From NCBI GenBank assembly GCA_031428635.1, contig JANPPS010000161.1, forward strand, positions 1 through 11,833: a stretch of DNA of 11,833 nucleotides, written 5' to 3'. The DNA comes from JANPPS01 sp031428635. Its GTDB lineage: Bacteria > Pseudomonadota > Alphaproteobacteria > Acetobacterales > Acetobacteraceae. Positions 7,081 through 11,833 of the stretch are shown here, one piece after another (the first letter of the stretch is position 1; the number at the start of each line of letters is the position of its first letter). Under the pieces are notes generated by a model. It did not search any database. It was not told where the DNA came from and saw nothing but the letters and a program-made list of their open reading frames with translations. Both the position numbers and the translations under genes were made by a program.

Positions 7081-8134
7081 GGGCTTTCGCCTCGATCCGG
7101 TCATAGCCGCGGGCGTAGTAGACCGCGACCGACGCCGCCCAGCTGGCTACGAATACGCCGATGATGACGAACCCGAGCACGTTGAAGTTATCATTCAACC
7201 CGCCGATTGCGTCCCAGAACCAGCCCTCCAGCTTTAGCTTGTCGCCGATTAGACCCAGCGCCTCGATCCCGCCGATCACTACCGCGACGACGACGGAAAC
7301 CAGCGTGATCGTGAGATTATAGTAGAGCTTGCGGATCGGCTTCACGAACGCCCAATCATACGCGTGCAGCATCAAGACGCCATCTGTCGTGTCGATCAAG
7401 GCCATGCCGGCGGCAAACAGGGCTGGAAATACCATGATGGACGCGATCGATACGCCGCGCGCAGCCTCGGTCGCCGCGATGCCAAGTAGGCTGATCTCGG
7501 TAGCCGTGTCGAAGCCGAGGCCGAACAGGAAACCGAGCGGCAGCATGTGCCAGCTGCGCGTCACTAGCCGGAACATCGGTCGGAACAGCCGAGCGAGAAT
7601 GCCGCGGGAGTTCATAAGCTTCGTGAAGTCCTCTTCGACATAGGACCCGCCTCGGCGAACGATGCGGAAGGAGCGCCATACCCCGACGAGCACGACCAAG
7701 TTGATGCCGGCGATCGCGAACAAGAATAAAGCCGACACGCTTGTCGAGATTACACCGCCCACTTCCCGCCATTCCTCCAACTCACCCTTCATGGCGACCG
7801 ACGCCAACACGATCGCGCCCGCACCGAGCGCCACCACGATGGAATGGCCGATCGCGAACCAGAAGCCGACGGTGACCGGGCGCTGCCCGTCCTGCATGAG
7901 CTTCCGCGTCACGTTATCGATGGCGGCGATATGGTCTGGATCAACCGCATGACGGAGCCCGAACCCATAGGCTATGAGCGCGGTACCAAGCAGAATCGGC
8001 TGCTCGTGGAACAGAATAAATGCCCAAACCCAGGCGGCAATGTTGAAGGCAATCAGCACAAAGTAGACACCCGCAGTTTGCCTGCGGATATTATTGGACC
8101 CGGTCTGAGACAGATTTCGAATGAAGGCCGTCAT
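7070..8134 (-). CDS. NiCoT-family nickel/cobalt permease
   Basis: Secondary transporter importing Ni2+ and/or Co2+ across the inner membrane (HoxN/NixA/NhlF family), about eight transmembrane helices, 354 residues. The family signatures are all present: RHAVDPDHIAAIDN (61-74, the metal-selectivity helix with HX4DH), WFAIGHSIVV (92-101), LGFDTATE (206-213) and the GMALIDTTDG segment (243-252). Ni versus Co preference cannot be read from sequence. The ATG at 8134 has a perfect AAGGAG Shine-Dalgarno (8146-8141) that overlaps the stop codon of the upstream ferredoxin gene, indicating translational coupling. It is the last gene of the minus-strand string and overlaps the 3' end of amiR. The context suggests it supplies metal to an enzyme matured by its operon partners or by others outside the window. 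Confidence 0.96.
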   Translation of the reverse strand: MTAFIRNLSQTGSNNIRRQTAGVYFVLIAFNIAAWVWAFILFHEQPILLGTALIAYGFGLRHAVDPDHIAAIDNVTRKLMQDGQRPVTVGFWFAIGHSIVVALGAGAIVLASVAMKGELEEWREVGGVISTSVSALFLFAIAGINLVVLVGVWRSFRIVRRGGSYVEEDFTKLMNSRGILARLFRPMFRLVTRSWHMLPLGFLFGLGFDTATEISLLGIAATEAARGVSIASIMVFPALFAAGMALIDTTDGVLMLHAYDWAFVKPIRKLYYNLTITLVSVVVAVVIGGIEALGLIGDKLKLEGWFWDAIGGLNDNFNVLGFVIIGVFVASWAASVAVYYARGYDRIEAKAPIG

Positions 8135-8145
8135 GCTAATCTCCT

Positions 8146-8517
8146 TTATCCGTGTAGAGTACTGGGATCGATATTGAGCATTAGGCGTTCCACGCGCTGC
8201 CCTGCGATCACATGGCGGCGGAGAATTTCTTCGATATCCGTTTCGGTCTGATACTTATACCAGACCCCCTCGGGGTAGATCACCATGGTCGGTCCGTGCT
8301 CGCACACGTTCATGCACCCTGCGTGATTGATGCGGATCTGCTTTACACCGAGGGTCATGCCAAGGCGGCACATGTAATCACACAGCAACCGCGCGCCCTT
8401 GCTGGCGCAGCAGCCGCGCCAATGGCTGTCTGGGCGGCGGTTCGTGCAGCAGAACACGTGCACTCTGTAAACCGGATCCGGCCCGGCGGCCCGAAGTGTT
8501 GCGGCCGCCGGCACCAC
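8146..8517 (-). CDS. Thioredoxin-like [2Fe-2S] ferredoxin
   Basis: Small electron carrier or Fe-S donor of the thioredoxin-fold [2Fe-2S] ferredoxin family (Aquifex Fd / NuoE-like), 123 residues from the chosen start. The four expected cluster ligands are Cys24, Cys37, Cys68 and Cys72, with spacing C-x12-C-x30-C-x3-C. The family context is clear: HVFCCTNRRPDSHWRGCCA, then GCMNVCEHGPTMVIYPEGVW. Four further cysteines (Cys23, Cys36, Cys46, Cys50) lie close by, more than the family usually carries. The frame is open back to a GTG at 8553 inside the upstream peroxiredoxin gene. I chose the GTG at 8517, one base after that gene's TAG, as a coupled restart. GTG codons at 8514 or 8463 are also possible and would shorten the N-terminus. 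Its TAA overlaps the Shine-Dalgarno of the NiCoT gene. Confidence 0.92.
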   Translation of the reverse strand: MVPAAATLRAAGPDPVYRVHVFCCTNRRPDSHWRGCCASKGARLLCDYMCRLGMTLGVKQIRINHAGCMNVCEHGPTMVIYPEGVWYKYQTETDIEEILRRHVIAGQRVERLMLNIDPSTLHG

Positions 8518-8518
8518 G

Positions 8519-9010
8519 CTAGGCCTGCACGGACACAAGAAGGTTTTTAGCACCCGTCACATGCGCGTCGAAGATGCTTTCCTCGACATTTACTGTCGAA
8601 ACGACACCGTCCTCAACCACCATGGACCAGCGCTTCGACCGCTCTCCAAGGCCAAGTCCAGACAAGTCGAGCGACAGGCCGAGCGCCTTGGTAAACACCG
8701 CATCCGGATCGGACAGCATCATAATCTTATCGCCGACCGCATGTTCCTTGCCCCAGGCGGACATCACGAACGGGTCGTTGGTTGCAATACAGACGATCGC
8801 GTCGACGCCGTCGGCTTTCAGGTTGTCTGCCTCTGCCACAAAGCCTGGAAGATGCTGGGTTGAACAGACGGGGGTGTAGGCACCGGGTAAGCCAAAAAGA
8901 ATGACCTTCTTACCTTCCATCAAGGCAGCAAGCTCGACATTCTCGATGCCTTTGGCCGTCATATGCTTCAGAGTTGCGGACGGGACCGCTGCGCCGGCTT
9001 CGATCGACAT
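8519..9010 (-). CDS. Prx5-family peroxiredoxin (peroxiredoxin II type)
   Basis: Cytoplasmic thiol peroxidase, 163 residues. The active site PGAYTPVCS (42-50) holds Thr46 and the peroxidatic Cys49, and the catalytic Arg is Arg127 (SKRWSM). A second cysteine, Cys74 (VDAIVCIATND), occupies the position common in plant/bacterial PrxII enzymes, most of which are recycled by glutaredoxin/glutathione. No C-terminal resolving cysteine like that of human PRDX5 is present. The ATG at 9010 has an AGGAGA Shine-Dalgarno. It lies 25 bp downstream of the CobW-type gene and its stop is 1 bp from the ferredoxin start, so it belongs to the same transcript. It probably protects the metal/Fe-S system encoded around it. 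It is unrelated in family to the 1-Cys enzyme at 4124-4753. Confidence 0.95.
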   Translation of the reverse strand: MSIEAGAAVPSATLKHMTAKGIENVELAALMEGKKVILFGLPGAYTPVCSTQHLPGFVAEADNLKADGVDAIVCIATNDPFVMSAWGKEHAVGDKIMMLSDPDAVFTKALGLSLDLSGLGLGERSKRWSMVVEDGVVSTVNVEESIFDAHVTGAKNLLVSVQA

Positions 9011-9035
9011 ACCAATATTCTCCTGTGGGTTGGGT

Positions 9036-10010
9036 TTATCTGAAAACGCAGTCGGCTAGGCCGGCCGCGAACTCCTCCCGGTCTAGATTTTTTCCGATGA
9101 CAACAAATTGCGTCATTTTGTCTTCGCCCGGTTCCCACAGACGATCCCGGCGAAGCGTCGTCAGCATCCGCACGCTCTGGAATACCAGGCGCTCGTGGAA
9201 GCCATTGGCGTAGAAAATACCCTTGGTGCGGTAAAGGTCGTCACCACGCTTTTCGGCAACACCGCCCATCCAGGTCATCAGCCGGTTCACATCGACCGGC
9301 CGGTTTTCGGTCAGCACGAACGACCCGATGGCGGCGTCGTGCTCGTGCTCATGGTCCCCCAAAAACTCGGGATCGACTTCCAGTTTTTGTACCAGGTCAA
9401 AGGCGCCAACGTTAAGGATACTTGAAAGCGGGATCTCAGAGTTAGAGGTATGATAGATTTTCGCCATTGCGTTTAACTGCCGCACCCGGCGCTCGATTTT
9501 ATCGATCTGTTCGGTTGATACCAAGTCCATCTTGTTGATCAACACGATATCGCTGAACGCAACTTGCTCCATCGCCTCGTTACTTTGCTCGAGGTTCTTT
9601 TCGAGGTTCACCGCATCGACCACAGTCACGAACGCATCGAGCCGGATACCGGCCTTCACCTCGTCGGCGGCAAAGAACGTCGAGGCGACGGGTGCCGGGT
9701 CGGCCAAGCCGGTGGTCTCGATCAGGATGCCGTCCAACGTGTCTGGCCGCTCCATCAGGCGGCCGAGCGTTTCGACCAAATCGCCGCGCACCGTGCAGCA
9801 AAGACAGCCGTTGTTGAACTCCACAAGCTGCTGGTCCGCGTCATGGATTACGAGCTGGCCATCGATGCTGATCTCACCGAACTCGTTCACGATCACAGCA
9901 AGTTTTCGACCGTGCTGTTCCCGCAAGATGCGGTTGATCAGTGTAGTTTTCCCCGAGCCCAGAAAGCCCGTCACGACAGTCGCGGGAATACGGTTATCGG
10001 CGCTGGACAT
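9036..10010 (-). CDS. CobW-family (COG0523) G3E GTPase metallochaperone
   Basis: GTP-dependent metal chaperone of the COG0523 group, which includes CobW, nitrile hydratase activators and zinc chaperones such as ZNG1/YeiR. It is 324 residues long. The GTPase half has Walker A GFLGSGKTT (15-23), the metal-binding CLCC motif (69-72), ETTGLADP (98-105) and the guanine-specificity motif NKMD (159-162). A short HEHEH run (220-224) could bind metal. The CobW C-terminal domain follows (RTKGIFYANG, then F(V)VIGKNLDREEF at about 302-314). The metal served is unknown; adjacency to a NiCoT permease suggests nickel or cobalt, though most characterised relatives handle zinc or cobalt. The ATG at 10010 has GAGG seven bases upstream. 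An ATG-TAA start-stop pair (10015-10010) overlaps this start. It is 56 bp downstream of the tubulin-like gene, with a GC-rich hairpin between them. Confidence 0.94.
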   Translation of the reverse strand: MSSADNRIPATVVTGFLGSGKTTLINRILREQHGRKLAVIVNEFGEISIDGQLVIHDADQQLVEFNNGCLCCTVRGDLVETLGRLMERPDTLDGILIETTGLADPAPVASTFFAADEVKAGIRLDAFVTVVDAVNLEKNLEQSNEAMEQVAFSDIVLINKMDLVSTEQIDKIERRVRQLNAMAKIYHTSNSEIPLSSILNVGAFDLVQKLEVDPEFLGDHEHEHDAAIGSFVLTENRPVDVNRLMTWMGGVAEKRGDDLYRTKGIFYANGFHERLVFQSVRMLTTLRRDRLWEPGEDKMTQFVVIGKNLDREEFAAGLADCVFR

Positions 10011-10035
10011 TACATAGCCTCGTGCTGGGGTAAGT

Positions 10036-10059
10036 GGCGGGGACCCGAAAGCCCCCGCC
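10036..10059 (-). other. GC-rich hairpin between the tubulin-like and CobW-type genes
   Basis: On the minus-strand transcript, GGCGGGG pairs with CCCCGCC (7 bp). The stem extends inward through GU, CG and UG pairs to a UUCG loop. It sits eight bases after the tubulin-like stop codon. No T-run follows, so it is not a standard intrinsic terminator; it could stabilise or attenuate the transcript and set a different expression level for the downstream genes. Confidence 0.5.
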
Positions 10060-10066
10060 CGCGGCC

Positions 10067-11776
10067 TTACTTGGCTGGTACCATTTCGGGCATGAGCGCT
10101 TTGATCTTCTTCGGCGCCAACCCCCCCGGCGTCGCCACCACTGTTTTGGTCATGGCAGCGATCCCTGCCTCCATGATTACTTTGCGGTTAGCCGGCGGAA
10201 GCTTGGTACCCCTCAGCTCGTCGTAGGACACCACCACCCAGCAAGCACATCCCCAGAAGCACTCACCCGCCATACCCTCGAACCGAATAGCCGGCTCGGA
10301 GAGCATCGGACCGAGATCGATCAGCCACGCATGCTCAATCAGCCGCTCTTCCCACGTCAGCTTGTCGTAGTTCGCCTGGCTGGCCCAGAACGCAACGAGG
10401 TCAGTCTTGGCCACCCCTGGCATGATGACGTTAGCGTAGGCCGTCAACGTGTCAAAGAACTCGTGACTTTCAATCATCAGCGATGACTCGGAGTCGAGCA
10501 TGTAGTTCTTGTTCATCAACGCCTTGAACGACTCGGTCATGGCACCGAGGCCCATGGCGCGGGATCCGTACACCGTGACTTCAGCGTAGTCGGTCTTGAA
10601 CCCTTCTTTCAATCCACTGTACATCGGTGTAAAGTCGATCCACTGCGAAATGACCTCATCCCACTTGGACGGAGCCTCACCCGGTAGGACCTGGACGCCA
10701 GGATGGGTAAGCTTGGCCACGTCGAACAACGTCCAGCTGCGCGCCTTCGAGCTTACCGTCTCGTGCGGAGCACCCGTTAAGCCAGAGGGACGCAAAGCGC
10801 GAAACAGGTCACGCCCGTTATCGACCACGGCAAACCGCATAAAGCTGTCGGCAACGAATCGGTTGGTAACCATTTCCTTGGCGTGCTGGCGGACGCGGGT
10901 TTCACCCGTGGTGGTGTAGGCGGTGAGCCGCTGCCAGCTATGCTCGGGGTTCACGACAAAGAAACCACCAGTGAATGGGCTACGGTACAGATCGCCCCAG
11001 ACAGCCGTGACGCCGGCATTCTTGTCGTCGTCGAGCATGCAGTCGAGGTCGTTGAGCGTGGTGTAAAGTGTGGCACTGTCGCGATACAGTTCCGGGTCAC
11101 CGGAATGCGGCAGTTGGCCCACACCGATCACGGGAATACGACGGCCGAACTTCACGTTGGACAGATGGCGCGCCAGGTCCATCACCATGCCTGAGCCGGT
11201 GCCTCCAGCGAGGCTGAAGCACACGGTGACGAGGGAGGGGAGCGCCGCTTTCTCCACGTGGGCGACAAAGGCACGCAACGCCACGTCCATCGGACGCTCG
11301 CCAGCATAATAGGCGTTGGCGTAAATCGCCTTGGCTACAGCACGCGGAAAGTGTGAACCAGCCTCCGGGATTTCGTATTTCTTCGGGACGTAAGATTCGA
11401 AGTTCGGATTCCAATAATAACGGGGGTATTCGAGTTTCAGGAACTCGCGGGTTCGGTTCATTCCCTCGAAGAAATCAGTCTTGGACGGAACAGGAAGCGG
11501 CATGGCTTGAAACTGGAAACGATCGGTCGGTATACCGCGTGATTCGAGCCGCTTTAGAAAGGCCGAAGCATAGTCTTGGGCCAGGCTCATGTCCTGATCG
11601 CCAATGTCCACAACCAGCGCGGCAAAGGTTGCGCGCGGGTCGGCCAAATGGTCTTCGATCTCGCCCGTGCGTAGTAACGCCTCGACATATGCGGCACCGG
11701 TTCGTCCGACACCGATAACATGCATGCAGTGCGGCGCCTGAGTGCCAGTCGAGCTGTGATAAAGTGAAGCGCTCAT
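10067..11776 (-). CDS. Divergent tubulin/FtsZ-superfamily protein of unknown function
   Basis: A 569-residue, probably cytoplasmic protein with the layout of a tubulin/FtsZ GTPase domain. A nucleotide-binding N-terminal loop HVIGVGRTG (19-27) is followed by a VVDIGDQD strand (55-62). The tubulin signature loop reads FSLAGGTGSGMVMDLA (187-202), with Ala in place of the first Gly of GGGTGSG. Next come PVIGVGQLP (215-223) and an Asn-containing helix LNDLD (241-245). The acidic catalytic T7 loop could not be placed with confidence (TNRFVADSF, 304-312, is a candidate), so GTPase activity is uncertain. The C-terminal ~240 residues match nothing I recognise; ECFWGCACW (505-513) is cysteine-rich. It lacks an FtsZ-like C-terminal tail and is longer than FtsZ, so it is not a cell-division FtsZ. 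The ATG at 11776 has AAGGA seven bases upstream. It heads the CobW-Prx5-ferredoxin-NiCoT string. The superfamily call is fairly sure; the role is unknown. Confidence 0.82.
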   Translation of the reverse strand: MSASLYHSSTGTQAPHCMHVIGVGRTGAAYVEALLRTGEIEDHLADPRATFAALVVDIGDQDMSLAQDYASAFLKRLESRGIPTDRFQFQAMPLPVPSKTDFFEGMNRTREFLKLEYPRYYWNPNFESYVPKKYEIPEAGSHFPRAVAKAIYANAYYAGERPMDVALRAFVAHVEKAALPSLVTVCFSLAGGTGSGMVMDLARHLSNVKFGRRIPVIGVGQLPHSGDPELYRDSATLYTTLNDLDCMLDDDKNAGVTAVWGDLYRSPFTGGFFVVNPEHSWQRLTAYTTTGETRVRQHAKEMVTNRFVADSFMRFAVVDNGRDLFRALRPSGLTGAPHETVSSKARSWTLFDVAKLTHPGVQVLPGEAPSKWDEVISQWIDFTPMYSGLKEGFKTDYAEVTVYGSRAMGLGAMTESFKALMNKNYMLDSESSLMIESHEFFDTLTAYANVIMPGVAKTDLVAFWASQANYDKLTWEERLIEHAWLIDLGPMLSEPAIRFEGMAGECFWGCACWVVVSYDELRGTKLPPANRKVIMEAGIAAMTKTVVATPGGLAPKKIKALMPEMVPAK

Positions 11777-11833
11777 GTGATCATCCTTACTAAGGTTGAA
11801 GGCCCTACTCTTTTAGCAACGGACGGAAAACGT
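11773..11833 (-). CDS. Possible 3' end of an upstream operon gene (cut by window edge)
   Basis: One minus-strand frame is open from the window edge to a TGA at 11775-11773 that overlaps the tubulin-like ATG as ATGA, the typical junction of coupled operon genes. Only 19 residues are visible (ending TLVRMIT), with no recognisable motif, and the other two frames stop within the segment. It could equally be a leader region by chance. Confidence 0.22.
   Translation of the reverse strand, partial: RFPSVAKRVGPSTLVRMIT

Noticed and set aside
8518..8553. N-terminal extension of the ferredoxin to a GTG at 8553
   Set aside because: Lies inside the upstream peroxiredoxin coding sequence and extends well beyond the usual ferredoxin N-terminus.
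10010..10015. ATG-TAA start-stop regulatory element before the CobW-type gene
   Set aside because: The upstream ATG is only two bases from the GAGG and therefore badly placed for initiation; probably a chance overlap.
10036..10059. Intrinsic terminator after the tubulin-like gene
   Set aside because: The stem is strong but no T-run follows on the transcribed strand, so it is recorded only as a hairpin.
10067..11776. Cell-division protein FtsZ
   Set aside because: Too long, lacks the FtsZ C-terminal tail and usual T7 loop, has a variant GTP loop, and is not in a cell-wall gene cluster.

Overview
The window looks like chromosomal DNA of a high-GC alphaproteobacterium. The ClpB, MOSC, DUF2934 and NiCoT-type proteins resemble Rhodospirillales/Acetobacteraceae-like homologs, but that placement is an impression from protein style, not a computed result. 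Ten genes are complete and recognisable; one divergent tubulin/FtsZ-like gene is complete but of unknown function. One or two open frames may be cut by the window edges. I saw no tRNA, rRNA, CRISPR array or insertion sequence.

Left part (1-4810). The first ~300 bases are extremely A+C-rich and G-poor. They hold a stop-free frame that looks like the C-terminal tail of a low-complexity Thr/Pro/Lys/Gln-rich protein, ending in tandem stops before the convergent disaggregase gene clpB. clpB is divergent from a MOSC-domain gene. The MOSC gene meets, tail to tail and sharing a TTAA, a small DUF2934 gene that lies downstream of a 1-Cys peroxiredoxin on the minus strand. The peroxiredoxin promoter region carries a 27-bp near-perfect palindrome with a PerR/Fur-like 7-1-7 core, so this is probably a peroxide- or metal-responsive unit.

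Middle (4805-7080). About 380 bases without a convincing gene lead into amiC-amiR, a cytoplasmic amide sensor and its ANTAR-domain antiterminator. No amidase lies next to them in the window.

Right part (7070-11833, all minus strand). A tightly spaced gene string runs: tubulin/FtsZ-like GTPase, CobW-family GTPase metallochaperone, Prx5-type peroxiredoxin, thioredoxin-like [2Fe-2S] ferredoxin, NiCoT nickel/cobalt permease. Short gaps, a 1-nt junction and a Shine-Dalgarno overlapping a stop codon suggest one operon, possibly with more genes upstream beyond the window. Metal uptake, metal insertion, an Fe-S carrier and peroxide protection look like a metalloenzyme maturation or protection module. 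The tubulin-like protein is the unexplained partner and the most interesting item here. Because amiR converges on the nickel permease gene, a nickel enzyme releasing ammonia (for example urease) is one possible client, but none is visible.
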